Part shown: in pieces, positions 29,018 to 38,483 of the stretch | Layout: each line of letters starts with the position of its first letter | Numbering within the stretch: the stretch's first letter is position 1 | Source of the DNA: Pseudomonas fluorescens | GTDB taxonomy: Bacteria; Pseudomonadota; Gammaproteobacteria; Pseudomonadales; Pseudomonadaceae | Reading direction: 5' to 3' | NCBI RefSeq assembly: GCF_002022275.1 | Contig: NZ_MSDF01000017.1 | Span: forward strand, 62,001 to 126,000 | DNA: 64,000 bases | Notes under the pieces: generated by a model | What the model saw: only the letters and a program-made list of their open reading frames with translations | Databases searched by the model: none | What the model was told of the DNA's origin: nothing | Translations under genes and position numbers: made by a program

Positions 29018-29035
29018 CGGTATATTCATATACCG
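29018..29035. promoter_or_regulatory. 18-bp inverted repeat upstream of cysD
   Basis: CGGTATA-TTCA-TATACCG is a perfect 7-bp inverted repeat. A possible -10 box (TAGCAT) is near 29077, which would place the repeat at about -71 to -54 from the start, the position of an activator site. CysB is the expected activator of cysD, but I cannot show that this is its site. Confidence 0.5.
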
Positions 29036-29140
29036 TTTCGATCTAGCCCGCGCCCTGAATAGAAGAAGGTGCTGTGCTAGCATGCCCCGCTCGAACACGG
29101 CCCGCTGGCCGTCCATAAGATCGTTTTTCCGTGAGTAGCC

Positions 29141-30058
29141 ATGGTCGACAAACTGACGCATCTGAAACAGCTGGAGGCGGAAAGCATCCACATCATCCGC
29201 GAGGTCGCCGCCGAGTTCGATAACCCGGTGATGCTCTACTCGATCGGTAAAGACTCCGCCGTGATGCTGCACCTGGCGCGCAAGGCTTTCTTCCCGGGCA
29301 AACTGCCGTTCCCGGTGATGCACGTCGACACCCGCTGGAAATTCCAGGAGATGTACAAGTTCCGCGACAAAATGGTCGAAGAGCTGGGCCTGGACCTGAT
29401 CACCCACATCAACCCGGACGGCGTGGCGCAGAACATCAACCCGTTCACCCACGGCAGCGCCAAGCACACCGACATCATGAAGACCGAAGGCCTCAAACAG
29501 GCCCTGGACAAGCATGGTTTCGACGCAGCGTTCGGCGGTGCCCGTCGCGATGAAGAGAAATCCCGCGCCAAAGAGCGCGTGTACTCGTTCCGCGACAGCA
29601 AGCACCGCTGGGACCCGAAAAACCAGCGCCCGGAGCTGTGGAACGTCTACAACGGCAACGTCAACAAGGGCGAATCCATCCGCGTGTTCCCGCTGTCCAA
29701 CTGGACCGAGCTGGATATCTGGCAGTACATCTACCTGGAAGGCATCCCGATTGTGCCGCTGTACTTCGCCGCCGAGCGCGACGTGATCGAGAAGAACGGC
29801 ACGTTGATCATGATCGACGACGACCGCATCCTTGAGCACTTGTCCGACGAAGACAAAGCCCGAATCGTCAAAAAGAAAGTACGTTTCCGTACCCTTGGCT
29901 GCTACCCGTTGACGGGCGCGGTGGAGTCCGAAGCCGAGACGCTGACGGACATCATTCAGGAAATGCTCCTGACGCGAACTTCCGAGCGCCAGGGCCGTGT
30001 CATCGACCACGATGGTGCAGGCTCGATGGAAGACAAAAAACGTCAGGGTTATTTCTAA
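29141..30058 (+). CDS. cysD: Sulfate adenylyltransferase subunit 2
   Basis: CysD is the catalytic adenylyltransferase that makes APS from sulfate and ATP, driven by the GTPase CysN. The 305-residue protein has the PP-loop-like [10 protein letters not shown] near residue 33 and the [15 protein letters not shown] segment near residue 128 that binds substrate. It is followed 9 bases later by cysNC, forming the assimilatory sulfate activation operon. Confidence 0.97.
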   Translation: MVDKLTHLKQLEAESIHIIREVAAEFDNPVMLYSIGKDSAVMLHLARKAFFPGKLPFPVMHVDTRWKFQEMYKFRDKMVEELGLDLITHINPDGVAQNINPFTHGSAKHTDIMKTEGLKQALDKHGFDAAFGGARRDEEKSRAKERVYSFRDSKHRWDPKNQRPELWNVYNGNVNKGESIRVFPLSNWTELDIWQYIYLEGIPIVPLYFAAERDVIEKNGTLIMIDDDRILEHLSDEDKARIVKKKVRFRTLGCYPLTGAVESEAETLTDIIQEMLLTRTSERQGRVIDHDGAGSMEDKKRQGYF

Positions 30059-30067
30059 GGGGTTGTC

Positions 30068-31966
30068 ATGTCGCACGTATCTGATTTGATCAGCGAGGAC
30101 ATCCTCGCCTACCTGGGCCAGCACGAGCGCAAGGAAATGTTGCGCTTCCTGACCTGTGGCAACGTCGACGACGGCAAGAGCACCCTGATAGGGCGCCTGC
30201 TGCACGACTCCAAGATGATCTACGAAGATCACCTGGAAGCCATCACCCGCGATTCGAAAAAATCCGGCACCACCGGCGATGACATCGACCTGGCGTTGCT
30301 GGTCGACGGCCTGCAGGCCGAGCGCGAGCAGGGCATCACCATTGATGTTGCCTACCGCTACTTCTCCACCGCCAAGCGCAAATTCATCATTGCCGACACC
30401 CCCGGCCATGAGCAGTACACCCGCAACATGGCCACCGGTGCTTCCACCTGTGACCTGGCGATTATCCTGATTGACGCCCGTTACGGCGTGCAGACCCAGA
30501 CCCGCCGCCACAGCTTTATCGCCTCGTTGCTGGGCATCAAACATATCGTGGTGGCCGTCAACAAGATGGACATCAATGGCTTCGATCAGAGCGTTTTCGA
30601 GCAGATCAAGGCCGATTACCTGAAGTTCGCCGATGGCATCGCGTTCAAGCCGAGCACCATGGCCTTCGTGCCGATGTCAGCGCTCAAGGGCGATAACGTG
30701 GTGAACAAGAGCGAGCGGTCGCCCTGGTACACCGGCCAGTCGCTGATGGAGATCCTCGAAACCGTCGAGATCGCCAACGACCGCAACTACACCGACCTGC
30801 GTTTCCCGGTGCAGTACGTCAACCGTCCGAACCTGAACTTCCGTGGTTTCGCCGGCACCCTGGCCAGCGGCATCGTGCACAAGGGCGACGAAGTCGTGGT
30901 GCTGCCGTCGGGCAAGAGCAGTCGCGTCAAATCCATTGTCACCTTTGAAGGTGAACTGGAACACGCCGGCCCAGGCCAGGCCGTGACCCTGACCATGGAA
31001 GACGAGATCGACATCTCCCGTGGCGACCTGTTGGTACACGCCGACAACGTGCCGCAAGTGACCGACGCGTTCGATGCCATGCTGGTGTGGATGGCCGAAG
31101 AACCGATGTTGCCGGGCAAGAAATACGACATCAAACGCGCCACCAGCCACGTGCCGGGTTCCATCACCAGCATTGTGCACCGTGTGGACGTGAACACCCT
31201 GGCCGAAGGCCCGGCGAGTTCGCTGCAGTTGAACGAGATCGGCCGGGTCAAGGTCAGCCTCGATGCCGCCATCGCGCTGGACGGTTACGACAGCAACCGC
31301 ACCACCGGTGCGTTTATTGTCATCGACCGTTTGACCAACGGCACCGTGGCCGCGGGCATGATCATCGCGCCGCCGGTTAACCATGGCGGTTCCGGGCAAC
31401 ACGGCAGCCTCGCGCATGTCGCCACCGAAGAGCGTGCCCAGCGCTTCGGCCAGCAGCCAGCCACCGTGTTGTTCAGCGGCTTGTCGGGCGCGGGCAAAAG
31501 CACCCTGGCCTATGCGGTTGAGCGCAAGCTGTTCGACATGGGCCGTGCGGTGTTTGTACTGGACGGCCAGAACCTGCGCCACGACCTGAACAAAGGGCTG
31601 CCGCAGGACCGTGCCGGGCGTACCGAGAACTGGCGCCGTGCTGCTCACGTGGCGCGTCAGTTCAACGAAGCGGGCTTGCTGACCCTGGCCGCATTCGTTG
31701 CCCCGGATGCCGAAGGGCGTGAACAGGCCAAAGCCTTGATCGGCAGCGACCGCCTGCTGACCGTGTACGTGCAGGCGTCGCCGCTGGTATGCGCCGAGCG
31801 TGATCCGCAAGGTTTGTACGCTGCCGGTGGGGATAACATCCCTGGCGAATCCTTCCCGTACGACGTGCCGTTGAACGCCGATCTGGTGATCGACACTCAG
31901 GCCCTGTCGCTGGAAGACAGCGTCAAGCAAGTGCTGGAGCTGTTGCGTCAGCGCGGCGCGATCTAA
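30068..31966 (+). CDS. cysNC: Bifunctional sulfate adenylyltransferase subunit 1/adenylylsulfate kinase
   Basis: The 632-residue fusion has an N-terminal CysN GTPase ([15 protein letters not shown] near residue 31, [16 protein letters not shown]) and a C-terminal CysC APS kinase ([20 protein letters not shown] near residue 475). It couples GTP hydrolysis to APS formation with CysD and then phosphorylates APS to PAPS. The fusion is usual in pseudomonads. A strong terminator follows. Confidence 0.97.
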   Translation: MSHVSDLISEDILAYLGQHERKEMLRFLTCGNVDDGKSTLIGRLLHDSKMIYEDHLEAITRDSKKSGTTGDDIDLALLVDGLQAEREQGITIDVAYRYFSTAKRKFIIADTPGHEQYTRNMATGASTCDLAIILIDARYGVQTQTRRHSFIASLLGIKHIVVAVNKMDINGFDQSVFEQIKADYLKFADGIAFKPSTMAFVPMSALKGDNVVNKSERSPWYTGQSLMEILETVEIANDRNYTDLRFPVQYVNRPNLNFRGFAGTLASGIVHKGDEVVVLPSGKSSRVKSIVTFEGELEHAGPGQAVTLTMEDEIDISRGDLLVHADNVPQVTDAFDAMLVWMAEEPMLPGKKYDIKRATSHVPGSITSIVHRVDVNTLAEGPASSLQLNEIGRVKVSLDAAIALDGYDSNRTTGAFIVIDRLTNGTVAAGMIIAPPVNHGGSGQHGSLAHVATEERAQRFGQQPATVLFSGLSGAGKSTLAYAVERKLFDMGRAVFVLDGQNLRHDLNKGLPQDRAGRTENWRRAAHVARQFNEAGLLTLAAFVAPDAEGREQAKALIGSDRLLTVYVQASPLVCAERDPQGLYAAGGDNIPGESFPYDVPLNADLVIDTQALSLEDSVKQVLELLRQRGAI

Positions 31967-31980
31967 ACCTAGCCGCCACT

Positions 31981-32020
31981 AAAAAGCCCGCCACCGATCA
32001 CTCGGTGGCGGGCTTTTTCC
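31981..32020 (+). terminator. Intrinsic terminator after cysNC
   Basis: GCCCGCCACCG pairs with CGGTGGCGGGC across a short loop, followed by five T. The A-run before it makes it usable on both strands. Confidence 0.9.
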
Positions 32021-32044
32021 ATTCCCAAGGTTGGACTCAATCCA

Positions 32045-32133
32045 TGTGGGAGCTGGCTTGCCTGCGATAGCTGCCTGCCAGTTGATACATGTGCAGCTGA
32101 CCCACCGCTATCGCAGGCAAGCCAGCTCCCACA
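32045..32133. repeat. REP-type extragenic palindrome (copy 4)
   Basis: Inverted REP arms, GTGGGAGCTGGCTTGCCTGCG with GCGATAGC-type inner ends, lie between the convergent cysNC and acyltransferase genes. Confidence 0.9.
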
Positions 32134-32139
32134 GGGTGA

Positions 32140-33039
32140 TTACCTTTTGCCTGGAAATTGTGTGTGCAGTTTTTCCAGCAACTGATCCTTGTCTTCCCAC
32201 AGCTTATTGATCCAGCCCTGAAACGCCGTCCGATACTCATCATCCTGCTCATAATTCTTGCCAATAAACCCGGCCGGAATCTGCACCTCTTCAAACTGCA
32301 CCACTACATCCTTTACATTCCCGCACAGCAAATCCCAATATCCTGGGCGCCCGGCAGGGTAGTGAATGGTCACATTGACCAGCGACTTCAACTGCTCACC
32401 CATCGCATCCAACACAAACGCGATACCGCCAGCCTTGGGCTTGAGCAGATAGCGAAACGGCGATTTCTGCTGCGCATGCTTGCCCGGGGTAAACCGTGTG
32501 CCCTCGGCAAAGTTGAAAATGCCCACCGGGTTGTCGCGAAACTTCGCACAGGTCTTGCGCGTGGTTTCCAGGTCTTTACCTTTCTTCTCCGGGTGTTTCT
32601 CCAGGTAGGCCTTGGAGTAGCGCTTCATGAACGGAAAGCCCAGCGCCCACCATGCCAGACCAATCACCGGCACCCAGATCAGCTCTTGCTTGAGGAAGAA
32701 CTTCAGCGGGCGAATCCGGCGGTTGAGCACGTATTGCAGCACCATGATGTCGACCCAGCTCTGGTGGTTGCTGGTCACCAGGTACGAGTGCTCATAGTCC
32801 AGCCCTTCAAGACCGGTCAGGTGCCAGCGTGTGCGCCGCACCAGGTTCATCCAGCCCTTGTTGTTGGTCACCCAGGCTTCGTGGGTGTGGTTCATCAGCC
32901 ATTCGCTGAAACGCTTGGCAAACGGCAGCGCCTTGAACAGCGCGACGATAAACAGAAACGAACACAGCAGAATGGTATTGAGCGCCAACAACAAGGACGC
33001 GATCACCCCGCGTACGGCGGCAGGCAGAAAATCCAGCAT
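32140..33039 (-). CDS. PlsC-type 1-acyl-glycerol-3-phosphate acyltransferase-like protein (YihG-like)
   Basis: The 299-residue protein has an N-terminal membrane segment (residues 12-36), the acyltransferase motif NHQSWVDI (HX4D) near residue 92, and FAEGTRF near residue 178. It belongs to the YihG/PlsC-like branch, which acylates lysophosphatidic acid or related lysophospholipids. Its start is adjacent to the pta stop codon, so it is cotranscribed with pta. The exact acceptor and acyl preference cannot be read from sequence. Confidence 0.88.
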   Translation of the reverse strand: MLDFLPAAVRGVIASLLLALNTILLCSFLFIVALFKALPFAKRFSEWLMNHTHEAWVTNNKGWMNLVRRTRWHLTGLEGLDYEHSYLVTSNHQSWVDIMVLQYVLNRRIRPLKFFLKQELIWVPVIGLAWWALGFPFMKRYSKAYLEKHPEKKGKDLETTRKTCAKFRDNPVGIFNFAEGTRFTPGKHAQQKSPFRYLLKPKAGGIAFVLDAMGEQLKSLVNVTIHYPAGRPGYWDLLCGNVKDVVVQFEEVQIPAGFIGKNYEQDDEYRTAFQGWINKLWEDKDQLLEKLHTQFPGKR

Positions 33040-35139
33040 TTAGATATCCATAGGTCGGTTGGCGGCTTGAATCGCAGTCAGCGCGATGGTGTACACAATG
33101 TCGTCTACCTGGGCGCCACGGGGCAGGTCGTTGACCGGTTTGCGCAGGCCCTGGAGCATCGGCCCCAGGCTTACGCAATCGGCGCTGCGTTGCACGGCTT
33201 TGTGGGTGGTGTTGCCCGTGTTCAGGTCCGGGAACACAAACACCGTGGCCCTGCCAGCCACCTGGCTGTTGGGCGCCAGTTGCCGCGCCACGGTTTCGTT
33301 GGCGGCGGCGTCGTACTGCAAGGGGCCGTCGATCAGCAGCGAACTTTGCTGCTCGTGGGCGAGCAGGGTGGCTTCGCGGACTTTCTCCACTTCCTCACCG
33401 CTGGCTGAATCACCGCTGGAATAGCTGATCATCGCCACGCGCGGGGTAATCCCGAACGCGGCGGCCGAGTCGGCACTTTGCAGGGCGATTTCCGCCAGCT
33501 CGGCGGCGCTCGGGTGCGGGTTCATCACGCAGTCGCCATACACCAGCACTTGCTCGGGAAACAGCATGAAGAACACCGACGAGACCAGCGTGCAGCCCGG
33601 CGCGGTTTTAATCAGCTGCAGGGCCGGGCGGATGGTGTTGGCGGTGGAGTGAATGACGCCGGAGACCAGGCCGTCCACTTCATCCAGCGCGAGCATCATG
33701 GTGGCGATCACCACGGTGTCTTCCAGTTGCTGCTCGGCCATCGGCGCGTTGAGGCTTTTGCTCTTGCGCAGGGCGACCATCGGTTCGACGTAGCGCTGAC
33801 GAATCAGGTCTGGGTCGAGAATTTCCAGGCCTTCGGGCAATTCGATGCCATGGGCGCGGGCCACTGCTTCCACATCCGCCGGCTTGGCCAGCAGCACGCA
33901 GCGCGCAATGCCTCGCGCCTGGCAGATGGCGGCGGCCTGCACGGTCAGCGGCTCGCTGCCTTCGGGCAGCACGATGCGCTTGTTGGCGGCCTGAGCGCGC
34001 TGGATCAACTGATAACGGAACACCGCCGGCGACAGGCGCATCTCCCGTGGCGTGCCGCAGCGTTGGTGCAACCAGCGCGCGTCGAGGTGGCTGGCGACGA
34101 AGTCGGTGATGATCTCCGCGCGCTCGCGGTCATCAATCGGGATTTCCTTGTTCAGGCTGTTGAGCTGGTTGGCGGTGTCGTAGGAGCCGGTGCTCACCGA
34201 CAACACCGGCAACCCGGCCTGAAAGGCGCCACGGCACAGATCCATGATGCGCGGGTCGGGCAGGGTGTCGCTGGTCAGCAGCAGGCCGGCCAGGGGCACG
34301 CCGTTGATCGCGGCCAGGCTGACCGCGAGGATGATGTCGTCACGGTCGCCCGGAGTCACCACCAGCACGCCGGGCTTGAGCAGCTCCACGGTGTTGCGCA
34401 TGGTGCGGGCGCAGATGATGATTTTGGTCATGCGCCGGGTTTCGTAATCACCGGCATTAAGGATCTGCGCGCCCATCAGGTCGGCCACGTCACGGGTACG
34501 CGGCGCATTGAGTTCGGGCTGGTAAGGGATGCAGCCGAGCAGGCGGAAATCGCCGCTGCGCAACAATGGCGAATGCTCTTTGAGGCGCGCCGAGAATGCC
34601 TCCATGCTTTCGTCGGTGCGCACTTTGTTGAGGATGACGCCGAGCACTTTCGGGTCTTTCGGGCCGCCGAACAGTTGGGCCTGCAACTCCACGCGGCCGG
34701 ATAGCTCGGTGAGCACTTCGTTTTCCGGGGCGGAGACCAGAATCACTTCCGCATCCAGGCTCTTGGCCAGGTGCAGGTTGACCCGCGCCGCATAGCTGGC
34801 GCTGCGCGTTGGCACCATGCCTTCGACGATCAGCACGTCCTTGCCCACGGCGGCCTGCTGGTACAGGGTGATGATTTCTTCGAGCAACTCGTCGAGCTGG
34901 CCGTCGCCGAGCATGCGCTCAACATGGGCCAGGCCCAGTGGTTGCGGCGGTTTCAAACCGTGGGTGCGCGCCACCAGCTCGGTGGAGCGCTCGGGGCCGG
35001 TGTCGCCGGGATGCGGCTGGGCAATCGGTTTGAAGAAGCCGACTTTCAGCCCGGCTCGCTCAAGGGTACGCACCAGCCCAAGGCTGATGGAGGTCAGACC
35101 CACTCCAAAATCGGTGGGCGCGATAAAAAAAGTCTGCAT
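33040..35139 (-). CDS. pta: Phosphate acetyltransferase
   Basis: Pta interconverts acetyl-CoA and acetyl phosphate. The 699-residue long-form protein has an N-terminal AAA/dethiobiotin-synthetase-like domain (MQTFFIAPTDFGVGLTSISLG), a middle DRTGG domain, and the C-terminal PTA_PTB catalytic domain (from about residue 375 to the end). I start it at 35139, because MQTFFIAP is the usual N-terminus; no Shine-Dalgarno supports the longer option. Unlike in P. aeruginosa, no ackA lies next to it in this window: the upstream genes are DUF3565 and slyD. Confidence 0.93.
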   Translation of the reverse strand: MQTFFIAPTDFGVGLTSISLGLVRTLERAGLKVGFFKPIAQPHPGDTGPERSTELVARTHGLKPPQPLGLAHVERMLGDGQLDELLEEIITLYQQAAVGKDVLIVEGMVPTRSASYAARVNLHLAKSLDAEVILVSAPENEVLTELSGRVELQAQLFGGPKDPKVLGVILNKVRTDESMEAFSARLKEHSPLLRSGDFRLLGCIPYQPELNAPRTRDVADLMGAQILNAGDYETRRMTKIIICARTMRNTVELLKPGVLVVTPGDRDDIILAVSLAAINGVPLAGLLLTSDTLPDPRIMDLCRGAFQAGLPVLSVSTGSYDTANQLNSLNKEIPIDDRERAEIITDFVASHLDARWLHQRCGTPREMRLSPAVFRYQLIQRAQAANKRIVLPEGSEPLTVQAAAICQARGIARCVLLAKPADVEAVARAHGIELPEGLEILDPDLIRQRYVEPMVALRKSKSLNAPMAEQQLEDTVVIATMMLALDEVDGLVSGVIHSTANTIRPALQLIKTAPGCTLVSSVFFMLFPEQVLVYGDCVMNPHPSAAELAEIALQSADSAAAFGITPRVAMISYSSGDSASGEEVEKVREATLLAHEQQSSLLIDGPLQYDAAANETVARQLAPNSQVAGRATVFVFPDLNTGNTTHKAVQRSADCVSLGPMLQGLRKPVNDLPRGAQVDDIVYTIALTAIQAANRPMDI

Positions 35140-35218
35140 GCGAATTCTCTGGAGGTGCATGGCTTGGGTGGCGCTCTATGGCTGAGTGCCTACCGCGAAT
35201 CAGGTGCCAAGGTTATCG

Positions 35219-35509
35219 TTATTCGCGTGCTTGCGCACACCAGCCGCAAGCAAAGGGTTGGCCTATTTTTTCAAGGCGTTGCGCGGGGTCAAGCACCCAG
35301 GCGCGAGACTGCCAGGGCGGCTGGTGGCGCAGGTGTTGGGTGTGGCCGCAGGACAGCTCGGCCACCCAGTGCCGGTCTTCGTCCGTGTGGAAGCCGATGA
35401 TGAAGGTTGCCGTTGATCGGCTCCGTCCGTCCGGGTTCTGTTCGCTTTCGGGCAAATCCTTGTTTAGACTTGTCCGTTCTTCATTCTTATGCAAAAGGTC
35501 TCGCCCCAT
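35219..35509 (-). CDS. DUF3565 small protein
   Basis: The protein of up to 96 residues contains the DUF3565 signature FIIGFHTDEDRHWVAELSCG, then PPWQSR and a final CGWC pair. The Cys and His residues suggest a metal site. The start is uncertain: ATG at 35509 overlaps the divergent slyD start codon, leaving no room for a promoter, and a shorter non-ATG start inside the tail is possible. It lies between pta and slyD, where P. aeruginosa has ackA. Confidence 0.7.
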   Translation of the reverse strand: MGRDLLHKNEERTSLNKDLPESEQNPDGRSRSTATFIIGFHTDEDRHWVAELSCGHTQHLRHQPPWQSRAWVLDPAQRLEKIGQPFACGWCAQARE

Positions 35510-35993
35510 GACGATCGCCGCTAACAAGGCTGTCTCCATCGACTATACCCTGACCAACGACGCTGGTGAGGTCATCGACAGCTCCGCCGGCGGCGCGCCG
35601 CTGGTCTACCTGCAAGGCGCAGGTAACATTATCCCGGGCCTGGAGAAGGCTCTGGAAGGCAAAAACGTCGGTGATGAACTGACTGTTGCCGTAGAACCTG
35701 AAGATGCCTACGGCGAATACTCCGCTGAGCTGGTCAGCACGTTGAGCCGCAGCATGTTCGAAGGCGTAGACGAGCTGGAAGTGGGCATGCAGTTCCACGC
35801 TTCCGCGCCGGACGGCCAAATGCAGATCGTGACCATCCGTGATCTGGACGGCGACGACGTGACGGTTGACGGTAACCACCCGCTGGCTGGCCAGCGCCTG
35901 AACTTCCAGGTGAAGATCGTTGCCATCCGCGACGCTTCCCAGGAAGAAGTGGCCCACGGCCACGTCCACGGTGAAGGCGGTCATCAGCACTGA
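35508..35993 (+). CDS. slyD: FKBP-type peptidyl-prolyl isomerase SlyD
   Basis: SlyD is a cytoplasmic prolyl isomerase and metallochaperone. The 161-residue protein starts MTIAANKAVSIDYTL, has the FKBP core interrupted by the insert-in-flap domain (about residues 70-120), and ends in a His-rich metal-binding tail (HGHVHGEGGHQH). It is followed by a strong terminator. It is separate from the second FKBP gene, fkpB, at 42.8 kb. Confidence 0.95.
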   Translation: MTIAANKAVSIDYTLTNDAGEVIDSSAGGAPLVYLQGAGNIIPGLEKALEGKNVGDELTVAVEPEDAYGEYSAELVSTLSRSMFEGVDELEVGMQFHASAPDGQMQIVTIRDLDGDDVTVDGNHPLAGQRLNFQVKIVAIRDASQEEVAHGHVHGEGGHQH

Positions 35994-36017
35994 TTGATGT
36001 AATGATCAGTTGCTAGC

Positions 36018-36050
36018 AAAAACGCCCCGACTGGATCGGGGCGTTTTTTT
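36018..36050 (+). terminator. Intrinsic terminator after slyD
   Basis: ACGCCCCGA (36022-36030) pairs with TCGGGGCGT (36036-36044), and T residues continue to 36050. Confidence 0.92.
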
Positions 36051-36077
36051 GTGCCTAAAGAATGTACACGGTCCGAA

Positions 36078-36181
36078 TGTGGGAGCGGGCTTGCCCGCGA
36101 TTGCGGTGGGTCAGCGATGTATAAGGTGGCTGACACGCCCTCATCGCGGGCAAGTCGAATCGTCGCACCGCCGCTCCCACA
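36078..36181. repeat. REP-type palindrome, divergent class (copy 5)
   Basis: The left arm is GTGGGAGCGGGCTTGCCCGC, a GC-richer relative of the other copies. The right arm is extended, with a GCGGTGCGACGATTCGACTT insert between the GTGGGAGC and TTGCCCGCGAT halves. It lies between slyD and rpsT. Confidence 0.82.
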
Positions 36182-36215
36182 TTGGGATCTGTACAGTCCA
36201 TAAATCAGGCACAAA

Positions 36216-36250
36216 CAAAAATGCCCCGGACCTTTCGATCCGGGGCATTT
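36216..36250 (-). terminator. Intrinsic terminator after rpsT
   Basis: ATGCCCCGGA (36221-36230) pairs with TCCGGGGCAT (36239-36248), and the minus strand then has a T-rich tail. Confidence 0.88.
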
Positions 36251-36293
36251 CTTAACTGTTGCGTAACCTGGGTTACGCGGCAGTTGTTACCAC

Positions 36294-36572
36294 TTAGGCT
36301 GCTGCAGCGACGTTCAGAGCCTTGATGTGGCCATTCAGGCGGCTCTTATGACGAGCGGCCTTGTTCTTGTGGATGATGCCTTTATCGGCCATACGGTCGA
36401 TAACTGGCACAGCCAGAACGTAAGCTGCTTGAGCTTTTTCAGCGTCTTTGGTGTCGATGGCTTTAACTACATTCTTGATGTAGGTACGAACCATGGAACG
36501 CAGGCTGGCGTTGTGGCTGCGACGCTTCTCAGCCTGTTTTGCACGTTTTTTGGCGGAAGGTGTGTTGGCCAC
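36294..36572 (-). CDS. rpsT: 30S ribosomal protein S20
   Basis: The 92-residue basic protein starts [20 protein letters not shown] and has the S20 helical bundle. It binds 16S rRNA in the small subunit. It lies divergent from murJ, the typical gammaproteobacterial layout; the 253-base gap holds the divergent promoters, in which I can name no specific site. Confidence 0.97.
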   Translation of the reverse strand: MANTPSAKKRAKQAEKRRSHNASLRSMVRTYIKNVVKAIDTKDAEKAQAAYVLAVPVIDRMADKGIIHKNKAARHKSRLNGHIKALNVAAAA

Positions 36573-36825
36573 CGTCGAGCTCCTCGAAAGACTTTTTAGG
36601 AAATAGCAAACAAAATAGGCCGCGAATCATGCCGATGACTTGATGGGTTGTCAAGGGCGGCTGATGCGAACTGCTGAGTGGTCGATCTGAAGAGGCGGGT
36701 GATTTATTTCCGGCGCTTGACCTGTAAACTCGCGAGCTTTGGCTCTGTGCTGTTGCAGGCGCGCAGTATCGCATAAACAGGCGCTTTGTTCGCCTGCTCT
36801 TTATCTAAAGGCGCAAACTCTTTCA

Positions 36826-38364
36826 ATGAATCTGCTCAAATCGTTGGCTGCCGTCAGCTCTATCACGATGATCTCCCGGGTTTTGGGGTTTGTGCGTGAC
36901 ACCCTGCTGGCGCGTATTTTTGGCGCCAGCATGGCCACGGATGCGTTCTTTATTGCCTTTAAATTGCCCAACCTGCTGCGGCGGATCTTCGCCGAAGGCG
37001 CATTTTCCCAGGCGTTCGTGCCGATCCTGGCCGAATACAAGAGCCAGCAGGGCGAAGAAGCGACCCGCACCTTTATTGCCTATGTGTCGGGCCTGCTGAC
37101 CCTCGTGCTGATGCTGGTGACCATCGCCGGCATGCTCGCCGCGCCCTGGGTGATCTGGGCCACGGCGCCCGGTTTTGCCAACACGCCGGAAAAATTCGCC
37201 CTGACCACTGATCTGCTGCGGGTGACCTTTCCTTATATATTGCTGATTTCCCTGTCGTCCCTCGCCGGGGCGATCCTCAATACCTGGAACCGTTTCTCGG
37301 TGCCCGCCTTCGTGCCGACCCTGCTCAACGTCAGCATGATTATTTTCGCGCTGTTCCTGACGCCGTACTTTGACCCGCCGGTCATGGCGCTGGGTTGGGC
37401 AGTGCTGGCCGGTGGCCTGGCGCAATTGCTCTATCAACTGCCGCACCTGAAAAAAATCGGCATGCTCGTGCTGCCGCGTCTGAACCTCAAGGACACCGGC
37501 GTATGGCGCGTGATGCGCAACATGCTGCCGGCCATCCTCGGCGTTTCAGTGAGCCAGATTTCCTTGATCATCAACACGGCATTCGCCTCGTTGCTGGTCT
37601 CGGGCTCGGTGTCGTGGATGTACTACGCCGACCGCCTGATGGAGTTGCCGTCCGGCGTGCTCGGCGTAGCCCTCGGTACCATTTTGCTGCCGACCCTGTC
37701 GCGCACCTACGCCAGCAAGGACCGCCAGGAATACTCGCGCATCCTCGATTGGGGCCTGCGCCTGTGCTTTGTGCTGGTGCTGCCGTGCTCCCTGGCCTTG
37801 GGGATCCTGGCCGAGCCACTGACCGTGTCGCTGTTCCAGTACGGCCAATTCAGCGCGTTTGACGCGTCGATGACCCAGCGCGCGCTGATCGCCTATTCCG
37901 TCGGATTGCTCGGCATCATCGTGATCAAAGTGCTGGCGCCGGGCTTCTACGCCCAGCAGAACATCCGCACACCGGTGAAAATCGCGATTTTTACCCTGGT
38001 CGTCACTCAATTGCTCAACCTGGTGTTTATCGGCCCGCTGGCCCACGCCGGCTTGGCTTTGGCCATCAGCGCAGGCGCCTGCATCAATGCGGGCCTGCTG
38101 TTCTATCAACTGCGCAAACAGCAAATGTTTCAGCCGCAACCAGGCTGGGGGATGTTTGCCATCAAATTGCTGGTGGCGGTGGCGATGATGTCGGCCGTGT
38201 TGCTGGGGCTGATGCACTTCATGCCCGCCTGGGACGAGGGGCATATGCTCGAACGCTTCATGCGCCTTGGCATTCTGGTCGTGGCCGGTGTGGTGGTGTA
38301 CTTCGGGATGTTGCTGCTGCAAGGCTTCCGCCTGCGGGATTTCAATCGCAAGTCCCTCGGCTAG
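36826..38364 (+). CDS. murJ: Lipid II flippase MurJ
   Basis: MurJ (MviN) flips lipid II across the inner membrane for peptidoglycan synthesis. The 512-residue protein has about 14 membrane helices and the MviN N-terminus [30 protein letters not shown] with TM1. ATG at 36826 gives the usual start. It is followed by ribF after 119 bases with a hairpin in the gap. Confidence 0.96.
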   Translation: MNLLKSLAAVSSITMISRVLGFVRDTLLARIFGASMATDAFFIAFKLPNLLRRIFAEGAFSQAFVPILAEYKSQQGEEATRTFIAYVSGLLTLVLMLVTIAGMLAAPWVIWATAPGFANTPEKFALTTDLLRVTFPYILLISLSSLAGAILNTWNRFSVPAFVPTLLNVSMIIFALFLTPYFDPPVMALGWAVLAGGLAQLLYQLPHLKKIGMLVLPRLNLKDTGVWRVMRNMLPAILGVSVSQISLIINTAFASLLVSGSVSWMYYADRLMELPSGVLGVALGTILLPTLSRTYASKDRQEYSRILDWGLRLCFVLVLPCSLALGILAEPLTVSLFQYGQFSAFDASMTQRALIAYSVGLLGIIVIKVLAPGFYAQQNIRTPVKIAIFTLVVTQLLNLVFIGPLAHAGLALAISAGACINAGLLFYQLRKQQMFQPQPGWGMFAIKLLVAVAMMSAVLLGLMHFMPAWDEGHMLERFMRLGILVVAGVVVYFGMLLLQGFRLRDFNRKSLG

Positions 38365-38375
38365 AGACTTTACAG

Positions 38376-38397
38376 CGATAAAACGGTTGTTTTATCG
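38376..38397. other. Perfect 9-bp AT-rich hairpin between murJ and ribF
   Basis: CGATAAAAC (38376-38384) and GTTTTATCG (38389-38397) are perfectly complementary around a GGTT loop. There is no T-tract, so it is not a classic terminator. It could be a processing or protein-binding site. Confidence 0.5.
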
Positions 38398-38483
38398 ATT
38401 CGATCCATTTGGCCTGCGCTGTTGCCTGTCGTCCGGGGCCGGGTGTGGTTATAATCGACCACTTTATGAGCAAGAAGCGCGTT

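Noticed and set aside
28931-30544. 537-codon minus-strand frame over cysD and cysN
   Set aside because: It is the reverse of two conserved genes and crosses REP and promoter sequence; no family match.
35178-35507. Open frame upstream of and in frame with slyD
   Set aside because: The extra N-terminal part has no similarity to FKBP proteins, and the antisense DUF3565 gene explains the open frame. SlyD begins at 35508.
36063-36195. Two TGTACA hexamers near slyD
   Set aside because: They are far apart, lie around a REP element, and do not have the 12-base spacing of the photolyase sites.
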